The notes below the pieces were generated by a model. That model made no database searches. It saw only the letters and a program-made list of their open reading frames with translations, and was not told where the DNA came from. From NCBI GenBank assembly GCA_016713305.1, contig JADJPK010000004.1, positions 248,001 through 312,000 of the forward strand: a DNA stretch of 64,000 bases, written 5' to 3'. Position 1 is the first letter of the stretch; every line of letters starts with the position of its first letter. The position numbers were made by a program, and so were the translations under genes. Shown piece by piece: positions 33,959 through 42,893 of the stretch. This DNA comes from Betaproteobacteria bacterium. Its GTDB lineage: Bacteria > Pseudomonadota > Gammaproteobacteria > Burkholderiales > Ga0077523.

Positions 33959-34875
33959 TTCGTTCTGGCCAGGTCTTGGGCTGGCAGGAGTTTGCGCTTC
34001 ATCGCCTGCAGTTCCGCACGTTGCCGTTCGTCGAGCCGGGGATACGCGAGCCCGAGGCTTTCCATGAGTTCCACCACGGCGGCGGCCACGACGGCTCGCG
34101 TGTACCACTTGTTGTCGGCCGGCACGACGAACCAGGGGGCGTCGGGTGTCGCCGTCGCGCGGATGGCGCTCTCGAAGGCGTCCATGTAGGCGTCCCAGTG
34201 GTCGCGCTCCGCGACATCCTGCGCGGCGAACTTCCAGTTCTTGTCAGGGTCGTCGATGCGTTCGAGAAAGCGCCTGGCCTGCTCCTCCTTCGAGACGTGG
34301 AGAAAGAACTTGCGGATCGCGACACCGTTCCGGGTGAGGTGGCGCTCCCAGGCGGCGATGTCCTCGCAGCGCTCCTTCCAGAACCGCTTGCCGTCGGGAC
34401 GCCGGGGCAGCTTCTGCCTGGCCAGATACTCGGGATGCACGCGCACGGCCAGCACTTCCTCGTAGTGCGACCGGTTGAAGATGCCGATGCGACCGCGTTC
34501 CGGCAGCGCGGCGTTGCAGCGCCACAGGTAGTCGTGATCCAGTTCGGTGCTCGTCGGCGCCTTGAAGGACGTGACGTGGCAACCCTGCGGATTGACGCCC
34601 GACATCACGTGCTCGATGGTGCTGTCCTTGCCCGCAGCGTCCATGGCCTGGAACACGAGCAGCACGGCCCAGGTGTCCTGCGCGTACAGCTTCTCCTGTT
34701 CCTCTGCCAGCCATGCGACGGTCGACTGCAGCCAGGCCTTCGCTTCGTCGCGCGACTCGTCGCCCAGTGCTCCCGTATCGCCCGGATCGACCTGCCGCAA
34801 CCGGAAGCCCCGTCCGTCGTCCACGCGGTACGGCGCGATGAACCGCGCGATCCGCTTCAGTGCCTTCTTGTCCAT
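33955..34875 (-). CDS. ppk2: Polyphosphate kinase 2 family protein
   Basis: A PPK2-type kinase of 306 aa that transfers phosphate between polyphosphate and nucleoside mono- or diphosphates. The Walker A-like motif FQAMDAAGKDSTIEHVM lies near residues 73-89 (GKD). The lid and Walker B region contains FKAPTSTELDHDYLWR near 101-116 and FNRSHYEEVLAVRVHP near 130-145, all canonical for PPK2. Whether it favours AMP, ADP or both cannot be read with certainty. It is translationally coupled to the acyltransferase, and DUF3429 lies eight bases upstream, so polyP, acyl-phosphate and ATP handling appear in one transcript. Confidence 0.92.
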   Translation of the reverse strand: MDKKALKRIARFIAPYRVDDGRGFRLRQVDPGDTGALGDESRDEAKAWLQSTVAWLAEEQEKLYAQDTWAVLLVFQAMDAAGKDSTIEHVMSGVNPQGCHVTSFKAPTSTELDHDYLWRCNAALPERGRIGIFNRSHYEEVLAVRVHPEYLARQKLPRRPDGKRFWKERCEDIAAWERHLTRNGVAIRKFFLHVSKEEQARRFLERIDDPDKNWKFAAQDVAERDHWDAYMDAFESAIRATATPDAPWFVVPADNKWYTRAVVAAAVVELMESLGLAYPRLDERQRAELQAMKRKLLPAQDLARTK

Positions 34876-34883
34876 GCCTGCGC

Positions 34884-35339
34884 CTATCTCATCGCCGCCA
34901 CTGCCATGCACGCCACCACGACCACGGTGAGCCCGCGCCGCAGCGGCAGATACCAGCCGGGCAGCGGAAAGCGGCTGGCAAGCTGCCGGTCCATCGAATA
35001 GTGCACCACGAACATGGCAGCCGTGAGCACGATGCCGGCGCGAAGCTGCATGAGCAGGCCGACCCACGCCACGAGCGCCGGCACGATGCTCCAGCCCATG
35101 ACCACGGAGCGATCGGCATCGGCCATGTCCCGGTGGGTCATCGCGATACCCCAATGGATGGCGCCGATGAACGAGAGGATCACGGCCGCGTAGGTGCGAA
35201 GCCAGTCGTGGATGACCGGATGGAACTCCGCGGGAACGACCCACAGGGCGCCGGCCAGCAGAACGAAGGGAACCAATCCACCTGCGCCCAGCCACAGAGG
35301 CACGGCGGGCACCGGTACGCGGTCGGGCGGTAGCGGCAT
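34884..35339 (-). CDS. DUF3429 family membrane protein
   Basis: A 151-residue polytopic membrane protein with about four or five helices: ALWLGAGGLVPFVLLAGALWVV, YAAVILSFIGAIHWGIAM, VMGWSIVPALVAWVGLL, AGIVLTAAMFVVHYSMD and a C-terminal helix. The conserved SFIGAIHWGIAM and SMDR segments match DUF3429. Function is unknown. The start ATG at 35339 is the first of this block, with the PPK2 start nine bases after its stop, so the two are probably coexpressed. Confidence 0.82.
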   Translation of the reverse strand: MPLPPDRVPVPAVPLWLGAGGLVPFVLLAGALWVVPAEFHPVIHDWLRTYAAVILSFIGAIHWGIAMTHRDMADADRSVVMGWSIVPALVAWVGLLMQLRAGIVLTAAMFVVHYSMDRQLASRFPLPGWYLPLRRGLTVVVVACMAVAAMR

Positions 35340-35412
35340 GATGGGAGTGAGCGGATCTCTCGAAGCAGTATGCCAAACGGGAGGGCCAGGGGCCAGACAC
35401 CGCGGGAGACCG

Positions 35413-36438
35413 TCAGTCCCAGCCGATCAGCGCCAGTCCCGCGCCTACGGCAGTCTGCCGGTGGTTGTAGTCGATCAGCGATTCGCCGTAGCCGTGAAAG
35501 AGCTGCACGTAGGCGCGGATCCCGCGATACAGCGGATAGGACCAGTCGGCCTGGAATGCCCCGCGCGGGTTGCCGAGGTTCGGCCGTGCTCTGGCCATGA
35601 ACTCGAACGCGTGACGCCCGGCGGACACGTACAGCGTGGCGTCGCCTGCGCCGTAGTGGTCGACGATGTCGGGGTTGCCGTCGCGGCGCTCGAGTTCGGC
35701 GAGCCGGATCCAGGGCCGGATCTGCAGGGCCAGATCGTCGCCGCGCGTGAAACCGAACTGCGCATACAACCGGTTCCAGCTGCGCGACTCCACGCCGCCG
35801 CGGCCGTTCGAGTGGTGGCTCACGCCCAGGTTCACGTACCGGAGCCGGTTGCCGAGAAACTGCGTGTCGCTGCGCCACAGGGCCATGATCTCGGGCTGGT
35901 GATCGATGGCCCGGAACGGCCCCGATGCCCGGTAGAGCTGCCATTGGGCCTGCTGCGAATAGGCGACCCACACATCCAGCCGCCCGTCTGCTAGCCCGTG
36001 CCAGAGCCGGCTCTTCACGGAGAAGCGGTACTTCGCTTCGGCGTTCTCCAGCGATCCCTGGGAAAACGATCCCAGTTCCGGAGAGGCGGGCCGCTCGTTC
36101 ACGGCGCTCGTCCACCTGGCCGGCAGCAGGAAGTTCGCTTCATGCACGTGCAGGCCCAGAACCTCGTCGCTGCCGAGATGCCACAGCCTGTCGAGCACGG
36201 TTGCGTCCCGCTCGGCGCGGGCGGCACCGGAGGCGGTGCCCTCCCGCGCCGGAGCATCGCGGCGTTCTGCGCGTGCTTGCCGTCCGGCGGCCCGGTCGTA
36301 GCAATGCAATCGCGCCGTGTCGTCGTCGATGTCCGTGCACGACTGCACCGCGGTGACGTCCTGCGCATGGACCGCGCCGCAGAGTGCGGCCGCCAGGCAC
36401 ACGCAGGCGACAGCACCTGCAGCCCGCATGTCGATCAC
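35413..36438 (-). CDS. pldA: Outer-membrane phospholipase A (PldA), second of a tandem pair
   Basis: A 12-strand beta-barrel phospholipase of the outer membrane, dimeric and calcium-dependent in E. coli, which hydrolyses phospholipid at positions 1 and 2. The product has a signal peptide (ending near AVHAQ), then a short periplasmic cysteine motif (CTDIDDDTARLHCYDR near 34-49). The barrel holds the catalytic His/Ser in VSHHSNGRGG near 215 and the Asn of RSWNRLYAQFG just after. YGESLIDYNHRQT is typical near the end. GTG 36438 and ATG 36429 are both possible starts. About seven bases separate it from its paralogue. Confidence 0.9.
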   Translation of the reverse strand: MIDMRAAGAVACVCLAAALCGAVHAQDVTAVQSCTDIDDDTARLHCYDRAAGRQARAERRDAPAREGTASGAARAERDATVLDRLWHLGSDEVLGLHVHEANFLLPARWTSAVNERPASPELGSFSQGSLENAEAKYRFSVKSRLWHGLADGRLDVWVAYSQQAQWQLYRASGPFRAIDHQPEIMALWRSDTQFLGNRLRYVNLGVSHHSNGRGGVESRSWNRLYAQFGFTRGDDLALQIRPWIRLAELERRDGNPDIVDHYGAGDATLYVSAGRHAFEFMARARPNLGNPRGAFQADWSYPLYRGIRAYVQLFHGYGESLIDYNHRQTAVGAGLALIGWD

Positions 36439-36444
36439 GATCCG

Positions 36445-37449
36445 TTACATCCAGTCGACGACCGCCACGCCCAGACCCAGTGTCGTCTGGACGTGGTTGT
36501 AGTCGATCAGCGATTCGCCGTAACCGGTGAAGAGCTGGAAATAGCCCTTGAGGCCGCGATACAGCGGGAAGTACCAGCTGCCCTGGAAGGCGCCGCGGTT
36601 GCGGTCCAGGCGAAGATTGTTGCGCAGGGTCAGCTCGAGTCCGTGCTCGCCCAGACGCGCCAGGCCCGTGACGTCGATGCGCCCCCAGTAGTCCTGCATG
36701 TCCGGGTTGTTGTCCGTGCCGCGCGGCTCGGGAACCCGCCACCAGGGCTTGACCGTGAGCGCGAGATCGTCGCCGTATTCGAGGCCGAACTGGGCATACA
36801 CGCGGTTCCAGCTGCGGGACTGCGCGCCACCCCGTCCGTTGGAGTGATGCACCAGGCCGAAGTTGACGAAACGCCAGGTGAGCCCGCCGGGCAGATCCCG
36901 TCCCGTGCGCCACAGAGCCATCACCTCGGGCTCGAAGTTCACCTCGCGGAACGGGCTCGAATCGGAGTACACCTGCCAGTGGGCCTGCTGGGAGTACCCG
37001 GCCCAGATGTCCAGCCGGTCGTTCATCAGCCCCTGGAGAATGCGCGTCTTGATGGAGATCTGGAACTTCGCCTCGCTGGGCGAGACCCGGTCCACCGCGG
37101 ACGTTCCCATGGTCGGGGACATGGGCGTGCTGTCGGGCGCATCCGAGTGGCGGATCGGCAGGAAGTAGTTCACCCGGTGGGAACGGATGTGCAGCACGCG
37201 CCGCGTCTCGTCGCTGCTGATGTCCCAGATCTCGGACAGCAGCGAAAGCCGGGGCGGCGTTTCCGCGGCCGTCTCCGGCTCGTCGCGACGCAATGGCGCA
37301 TCGACGGCCCGGTCGTAGCACTTGAGCCGTGCGCCGTCGTCGGGAATGGTCCGGCAGTCCTCGGGCCTGGCTGCGTGCGCCTGCGCTGCGGCGGCGAGCA
37401 GGAGGAGCGCGATCGCGGCGAATCTTCCGGGACGGAACACGGCGCCCAC
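36445..37449 (-). CDS. pldA: Outer-membrane phospholipase A (PldA), first of a tandem pair
   Basis: A 334-residue paralogue of the adjacent phospholipase. After the signal peptide (RFAAIALLLLAAAAQAHA) it has the same cysteine motif (CRTIPDDGARLKCYDR), then the barrel with the catalytic HHSNGRGG near residue 205, RSWNRVYAQFG and YGESLIDYNHVQT near the end. GTG 37449 is taken as the start; GTG 37440 is also possible. Both copies preserve the catalytic His, Ser and Asn, so both are probably active. They differ most in the N-terminal linker and the periplasmic loops. The DAO-type oxidase precedes it with a five-base gap. Confidence 0.88.
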   Translation of the reverse strand: MGAVFRPGRFAAIALLLLAAAAQAHAARPEDCRTIPDDGARLKCYDRAVDAPLRRDEPETAAETPPRLSLLSEIWDISSDETRRVLHIRSHRVNYFLPIRHSDAPDSTPMSPTMGTSAVDRVSPSEAKFQISIKTRILQGLMNDRLDIWAGYSQQAHWQVYSDSSPFREVNFEPEVMALWRTGRDLPGGLTWRFVNFGLVHHSNGRGGAQSRSWNRVYAQFGLEYGDDLALTVKPWWRVPEPRGTDNNPDMQDYWGRIDVTGLARLGEHGLELTLRNNLRLDRNRGAFQGSWYFPLYRGLKGYFQLFTGYGESLIDYNHVQTTLGLGVAVVDWM

Positions 37450-37454
37450 GACGC

Positions 37455-38597
37455 TCAGGCCTTTGCGCCCGTTCCCGCCGCGAGCCGCGCGGGAGACAGC
37501 ATCGCCTCGGTCACGCCGAAACGGCGCACGCGTTCCGGCACGGACTCCCCGCGGGCGAGCGCGGCACAGGTTTCGCCCATGGCTGCGCTCGTCTGGATAC
37601 CGTATCCGCCCTGCGCCGCGCACCAGAAGAAGCCGTCGAGGGCGGGATCGAACCCGCCCACGAGATCGCCGTCGGCCACGAACGACCGCAGCCCCGCCCA
37701 GCGGTGGTTCGGCCGTCGGATGCGCAGCGTCGTGGCCTGTTCGATGCGCCAGATGCCCAGCGCGACATCTTCCTCTTCCGGCTGGACGTCCTGCGGCGCC
37801 ACCGCATCCGCGTTGGCCGGCGAACCTAAAAGCTGGCCCGCCTCCGGCTTGAAGTAGAAGGACTCGTCCACGCCGATCACGGTGGGCCACGCGGCGATGT
37901 CGCAGCCCTCGGGCGCGGCGAACGTGAAGGCCGTGCGGCGCTTCGGCTGCAGGCCCAGCGGCGAGGCGCCCGCCATCTCGGCGACCACATCGCACCAGGC
38001 CCCCGCGGCGTTCACGACCACCGCGGCCTCGTGCACGTCGCCACCGGCATGAACCCGCCACGTGCCGGCGCTTCGATCGAGCCTTTCTGCCTCCGCATTG
38101 CAGACGACCGTGCCACCGTGGGCACGAATGCCCCGGAGAAATCCCTGGTGCAGGCTGTGGACGTCCATGTCCGCGGCGAGCGGATCGAGCACGGCACCGG
38201 CGATCCAGGAGCGCTCGAGCACGGGCACGCGCGCGAGCGCCTCCGCGGCGTCCATGCGGACCATCGCGTCGCTCTGGCGAAGGAGCATTCCGTGCAGCGT
38301 GTCGAGTTGGGCCAGTTGCCCCGCCGGCGCGACGAACATCGCCCCGCGCGGCGAAAGCACCCGGTGATCCGTGAACCCCGGGGGCGGTTCGTCGAAGAAG
38401 GCGCGGCTTGCCAGCGTGAGCGCACGCACCTGGTCCGTGCCGTAGCTTTCGGCAAACAGGGCAGCGGACCGGCCGGTGGTGTGGTAGCCGGGCTGGGATT
38501 CGCGCTCCAGCACCAGCACGCTCGCATGCCGCGAGAGGAAGTAACCCGTGGAGGCGCCCGCGATGCCGGCGCCGATGACGATGAAGTCGGCTTTCAT
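37455..38597 (-). CDS. FAD-dependent amino-acid oxidase/dehydrogenase (DAO family)
   Basis: A 380-residue FAD enzyme of the DAO fold. The dinucleotide motif FIVIGAGIAGASTGYFLSR lies near 5-23, ERESQPGYHTTGRSAALF near 33-50, VVVNAAGAWCDVVAEMAG near 190-207, and the FAD-contacting C-terminal GYGIQTSAAMGETCAALARG near 335. The pattern resembles D-arginine or other D-amino-acid dehydrogenases and sarcosine oxidase-like proteins; the substrate is not decided. Start ATG 38597. It runs in the same direction as the two phospholipases and is divergent from the flavin monooxygenase. Confidence 0.85.
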   Translation of the reverse strand: MKADFIVIGAGIAGASTGYFLSRHASVLVLERESQPGYHTTGRSAALFAESYGTDQVRALTLASRAFFDEPPPGFTDHRVLSPRGAMFVAPAGQLAQLDTLHGMLLRQSDAMVRMDAAEALARVPVLERSWIAGAVLDPLAADMDVHSLHQGFLRGIRAHGGTVVCNAEAERLDRSAGTWRVHAGGDVHEAAVVVNAAGAWCDVVAEMAGASPLGLQPKRRTAFTFAAPEGCDIAAWPTVIGVDESFYFKPEAGQLLGSPANADAVAPQDVQPEEEDVALGIWRIEQATTLRIRRPNHRWAGLRSFVADGDLVGGFDPALDGFFWCAAQGGYGIQTSAAMGETCAALARGESVPERVRRFGVTEAMLSPARLAAGTGAKA

Positions 38598-38851
38598 TCC
38601 GCGCGTGGCCGGCAGCCCTCCGGACGCAGCGGTGCACGCGCCGGTCGCGAGAGGAAAGGGATGGGTACGAACCGCCTGTCGCGCCCTTGCGACAACGGCA
38701 ACCGTGCAACTTCGCGCCTGTGGGCCATCATGGGGAAAGTATCGCCGATTTCCGCGCAACGCCAGAACGGCACCGGCGGCAGCACGTATCATCCCGCGGC
38801 CGGCGCGCGGCCCTCCGGATGCGCGGCACAACATCCACTCGTACTCATGGA

Positions 38852-40162
38852 ATGCGCGATCACGTGACCCCTACCGTCTGCATCGTGGGTGCCGGCTCCT
38901 CCGGCGTGACGACCGCCAAGGCATTGCTTGAGCGAGGCGTGAGTTTCGACTGCTTCGAGCTGGGTTCCGCGATCGGCGGCATGTGGCGCTACGAGAACGA
39001 CAACGGCCTGTCGTCGGCCTACCGCAGCCTGCACATCGATTCGAGCCGCCGCAATCTCGGCTATTCCGATTTCCCCATACCGGAGCATCTGCCCGACTAC
39101 CTGTCCCACGGACAGGTGCTGGAGTATCTGGAAGCGTATGCCGGGCGATTCGGTGTGCTCCGGCACGTGACGTTCCGCACGGGCGTGACCCGGCTCGCGC
39201 CATCCGCCGCCGGGGGCTGGAACGTGACGCTCACCACCGGCGAGACGCGGGAGTACCGGAACGTCGTGGTCGCGAACGGTCATCTGTGGGATCCACGCAT
39301 GCCGGAGTTTCCCGGCAGGTTCGACGGCGTGCAGATGCACGCGCACCACTACCGCCGGCCGGAGCCGTTCGAAGGCAAGGACGTGCTGGTGGTGGGCATC
39401 GGCAATTCCGCCGTGGACATCGTCGTGGACCTGTGCCGGAGCGCCCGCAGCGTCGCGTTGTCCACCCGGCGAGGCGCGTGGATCGTGCCCAAGTACATCA
39501 TGGGCATTCCCACCGACCGCTGGTCGGCCTTCCTCGGGCGCAAGCTGCGGCTCCCCACGGTGGTCACCCGCACGATCATCTCGCGGCTCATGCGCCTCAC
39601 CGTGGGCAACCAGGAGCGCTTCGGCGTCCCGCGTCCCGCTCACCCCATCTGGCGCGAACACGCGACCGTCAGCCAGGATCTGCTGCCCTATCTCGGGCAT
39701 GGCTGGATCCGGATGAAGCGCAACGTGAGCGCGCTCGAGGGTGACCGCGTGCGCTTCGAGGACGGCAGCGTGGAACCGTTCGACGCGATCGTGTACGCGA
39801 CCGGCTACCGCACGACCTTTCCATTCATCGACCGGACGATCTTCGAGGTCAGGGATGGCGAGGCATCGCTGTACCGCCGCATGCTGCCGCCGGACCGGCC
39901 CGGCCTGTACTTCGCCGGGCTGGTGCAGCCGATCGGCCCCACGATTCCGCTGGTGGAGATCCAGGGCCGCTGGATCGCGGGCGCGATCGCGGGGACCATG
40001 GCGCTTCCGGGCCGCGAGACGATGCAGCGCGAAATCGTCCGCAACCGCGAAGCGCTCGCGCGCCGCTACCTGGATTCGCCCCGCTACACCCTGGAGGTGG
40101 ACTTCCGGGACTACGCCAGGCAGCTGCGCGGCGACATGGAACGCGGCCGCGCTGCCGCCTGA
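38852..40162 (+). CDS. Flavin-containing monooxygenase
   Basis: A class B flavoprotein monooxygenase, 436 aa, using FAD and NADPH to oxygenate N-, S- or carbonyl-containing substrates. The FAD motif GAGSSGVTTAKALLERG lies near residues 13-29. The FMO fingerprint FDGVQMHAHHYRRP, fitting FxGxxxHxxxY, is near 155-168. The NADPH motif VVGIGNSAVDIVVDL lies near 180-194 and the ATGYRTTF motif near 316-323. The start is ATG 38852; GTG 38864 is an in-frame alternative. The substrate is unknown. Its neighbours do not suggest a pathway. Confidence 0.88.
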   Translation: MRDHVTPTVCIVGAGSSGVTTAKALLERGVSFDCFELGSAIGGMWRYENDNGLSSAYRSLHIDSSRRNLGYSDFPIPEHLPDYLSHGQVLEYLEAYAGRFGVLRHVTFRTGVTRLAPSAAGGWNVTLTTGETREYRNVVVANGHLWDPRMPEFPGRFDGVQMHAHHYRRPEPFEGKDVLVVGIGNSAVDIVVDLCRSARSVALSTRRGAWIVPKYIMGIPTDRWSAFLGRKLRLPTVVTRTIISRLMRLTVGNQERFGVPRPAHPIWREHATVSQDLLPYLGHGWIRMKRNVSALEGDRVRFEDGSVEPFDAIVYATGYRTTFPFIDRTIFEVRDGEASLYRRMLPPDRPGLYFAGLVQPIGPTIPLVEIQGRWIAGAIAGTMALPGRETMQREIVRNREALARRYLDSPRYTLEVDFRDYARQLRGDMERGRAAA

Positions 40163-40169
40163 GGCGGGG

Positions 40170-40541
40170 TCATTGCATGGAGTGCAGCCCGATCATGTTG
40201 CCCTCGGTGTCCACGACCAGCGAAATGAAGCCGTAGGGACCGATGGAGAACTTGTCGCGGTCGACGCGCCCCCCGGCCGAGGCGGCAAGCCGCGCCTGTT
40301 CCGCACAGTCGGCGCAGGTGAAGTAGACGAGGGTGCCTCCGCCTCCCGAGGACACACCGGGCATGAGCACCAGCGCGCCGGCCGCGCCCTTGCCTTCGGG
40401 CTGCATGGGGAAGGCCCACATGTCCAGATCCGTTCCCTCCAGCTTCTGCAGACCGGTGCCGAACACCGACTCGTAGAACTTGCGCGCCCTGCCCATGTCC
40501 TGCACGTAGATCTCGAACCAGCCGACCGGATTGTTCGTCAT
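40170..40541 (-). CDS. VOC-family (glyoxalase-like) protein
   Basis: A 123-residue vicinal-oxygen-chelate protein of the glyoxalase/bleomycin-resistance superfamily. The two beta-alpha-beta-beta-beta modules are visible: GWFEIYVQDMGRARKFYESVF near residues 7-27 and LVYFTCADCAEQARLAASAGG near 71-91. The C-terminal PYGFISLVVDTEGNMIGLHS resembles family members that bind a metal ion. This small form matches the PhnB/ YP-type glyoxalase-like proteins of unknown substrate. Start ATG 40541. It is convergent with the flavin monooxygenase. Confidence 0.85.
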   Translation of the reverse strand: MTNNPVGWFEIYVQDMGRARKFYESVFGTGLQKLEGTDLDMWAFPMQPEGKGAAGALVLMPGVSSGGGGTLVYFTCADCAEQARLAASAGGRVDRDKFSIGPYGFISLVVDTEGNMIGLHSMQ

Positions 40542-40643
40542 GCCTTGCCTCCATGCGTACGTTGCAAAGAACCGAGTTTCGGACAGGCATGTGACCGTCG
40601 TGCGGAGATCCCGGCTCCCAGGGCGGGACGGTCCGATCACCTT

Positions 40644-40677
40644 GTGCGGTCGCGACACCTCGATCCGACCTTCCCCG
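40644..40677 (-). repeat. Dispersed intergenic motif, copy 4
   Basis: On the minus strand it begins CGGGGAAGGTCGGATCGAGG and ends GTCGCGACCGCAC. It lies in the 207-base gap between the VOC gene and mnmC, 70 bases downstream of the mnmC stop. Confidence 0.55.
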
Positions 40678-40748
40678 GCACCGGCAAACGGCGGCCCGTG
40701 CTCCCCGCGTCCTCCCTCCACGGGACACTGTGCCACCAGGGCTTCGCA

Positions 40749-42772
40749 TCAGCCCGGCCCTGAGGGCTGCGGGTCAACGCGGGCCTCCCCCGGGTCCGCG
40801 CGATGGCGCACCATGGACCGGACGAGAAACCGTGCGGGCGCAAGCGCCTGGACGACAGATCGCGGCAGCGGCAGCGGCTCACCCGCGACCAGGGAGGCGA
40901 CGAGTTCGGCACAGACGGGCGCCGTGACCAGTCCCCGCGAGCCGTGCCCGGTCGTCGCGTAGAGTCCGGGAAGCCAGGGAGCGTCGCCGTCGAAGCGGTA
41001 CTTCGCGTCGCTCCTCAGCGCCGCGAAAGCTGTGCGAAACCGCGCCTCGTCGACGATGGGACCGGAGATCGGCAAGTAGTCGGGCGTCACGCAACGCACG
41101 CCTGCACGTGCGGCAACCGCCGCGGGATCCAGCGAGGCCGCCCCCAGGGCATCGTGCAGGGCCGGAGCGAGCGAGCGCAGCATCGCGAGGTTTTCGGCCG
41201 TCTCCCCGGCGCGCACCTGCGTCGACGCCTCTCCGATGCCGAACGTCGCGCCGATGCAGTGGAACCCGTCGCGGGCCGGCGCCGCATAGCTCTCCCCGCA
41301 CAGGACGGTGCGCAGCGCCGCGGAGGCGGCGGTCGCAGGGACGGAGGCGATCTGGCCCCGGATGGGCTTCAGCGGGAACCACGCGGTGCGGGCGAGACAT
41401 GCCGCGTCGAGGCCGTTGGCGACCACCACGACGTCGCCCGCGAGGCTGCCTCCGTCGTCGAATGCGACGATCCAGGTCCCGTCTTCGTTGCGGACCAGAT
41501 CCTGACCTGGCAACCCGTGCGCACGGAGATGCGCGAATGCGACGCGAAGGCACGGCAGAGCGCGGGCGGATGCGCCCACCCCGACGAAGGATAGAAGAAG
41601 CCGCCCGAGGCAAGCGGCAGACCGGCGCGTTCCGAGGCCTCGACCCTGTCCAGCAGCGTACCGAAGGCGGCGGGCCATCCGAGCCCGGCGAGCGCGCGTT
41701 GCCGCCCGGCTTCGTCGTCGTCGTTCGCCAGGGTCAGCACCCCGCAGCGCGACCACGCGAGACCGTCCTGGGGCAGCAAGGCGCGCAGCCAGCGCAACGA
41801 AAGACCGAGGCCGGAGAGGCTCAGGCCGGTCAGAGCGGTGGCGTGGGGAGAGGGCTTGATGTACAGGATGCCCTGCGCATTGCCCGATGCGCCGCTCGCC
41901 AGCGCCGCCGAGCGTTCCAGCAAGGTCACGTCCATGCCGCGCCGGGCAAGGCTCGCCGCTGCGGACGTGCCCGCCAGGCCACCCCCTATGACGACGGCGC
42001 GGTGGCCCCCGCCGGAAGCGGGTGGTCGTCTGTGCCACGGCGCCGAGGCCGGTGAATGCACCGGCCGCTCGCAGCGGGCCCGCAGCATCTCCCGCTTGGT
42101 TCCGAAGCCCGGCGTCTTCTCCACGCTGAATCCTGCCGCCTGCAGCGCGCGCCGGACCGCCCCTGCGACGGTGTAGGTGGCGGCCGTGGCCCCGGGGTTC
42201 GACAGGCGCGAGATCTGGCTCAGCACGGCATCGCACCACAGCTGCGGATTCCTGGCGGGTGCAAAGCCGTCGAGAAACCATGCGTCCACCCGCGCATCGA
42301 GCTCCGGCAACGTCTGCCGCGCATCGCCCACCAGCAGCGTGAGCGTCACGCGGCCGTCTTCGAACAGGAACCGGTGGGTGGCCGGCGGCAGCGCCTCGCA
42401 GGCATCGAGGAACATGCGGGCCTGGGGCGCGAGCGCCGGCCACAGTGCGAGGCCGCGTGCCAGGTCGGCGTTCGAGAGGGGATGAAGCTCGGTGCTCACG
42501 AAATGCAGCCTTGCGCCCGCGGGCGCGGTGCGTGCGAAGAGTTCCCAGGCACAGAGGAAGTTGAGTCCCGTGCCGAAGCCCGTCTCGCCGATCGTGAACG
42601 ATGCGCCGGATGACAGGGTGCGGAAACGGTCCTCGAGACGGTTGCCTTGCAGGAAGACATGGCGGGTCTCGTCCAGCCCGCTGCCACGGGAGAAATACAC
42701 GTCGCCATACTCGCGCGAGTACGGCTGTCCGTCCACCCAGTCGATTCCGGCGTCCACCGCCCGTTGCGTCAT
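40749..42772 (-). CDS. mnmC: Bifunctional tRNA mnm5s2U-modification protein MnmC, one frameshift
   Basis: MnmC completes mnm5s2U34 in tRNA. Its C-terminal FAD domain removes the carboxymethyl group and its N-terminal domain methylates with SAM. The methyltransferase domain (about residues 1-240) has GETGFGTGLNFLCAW near 58-72 and FLDGFAPARNPQLW. The FAD domain begins AVVIGGGLAGTSAAASLARRG near 266 and continues to GLYATTGHGSRGLVTAP near the end. The frame is lost near 41501-41507. One base restores VRTGCQVQDLVRNEDGTW. Corrected length is 674 aa, normal for the fusion. Start ATG 42772. No overlap with other genes. Confidence 0.88.
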
Positions 42773-42893
42773 GCCGATCCCGCTATGATTCCCCGCTGCT
42801 TCGTCCGGTGCTGTCCATGCGGGCGTTGCGCGCCGAGGGCCGGCTCCTGCCGGACCCGGCGATGATAGCGACCCAGGACCGCGGAGGAGACAC

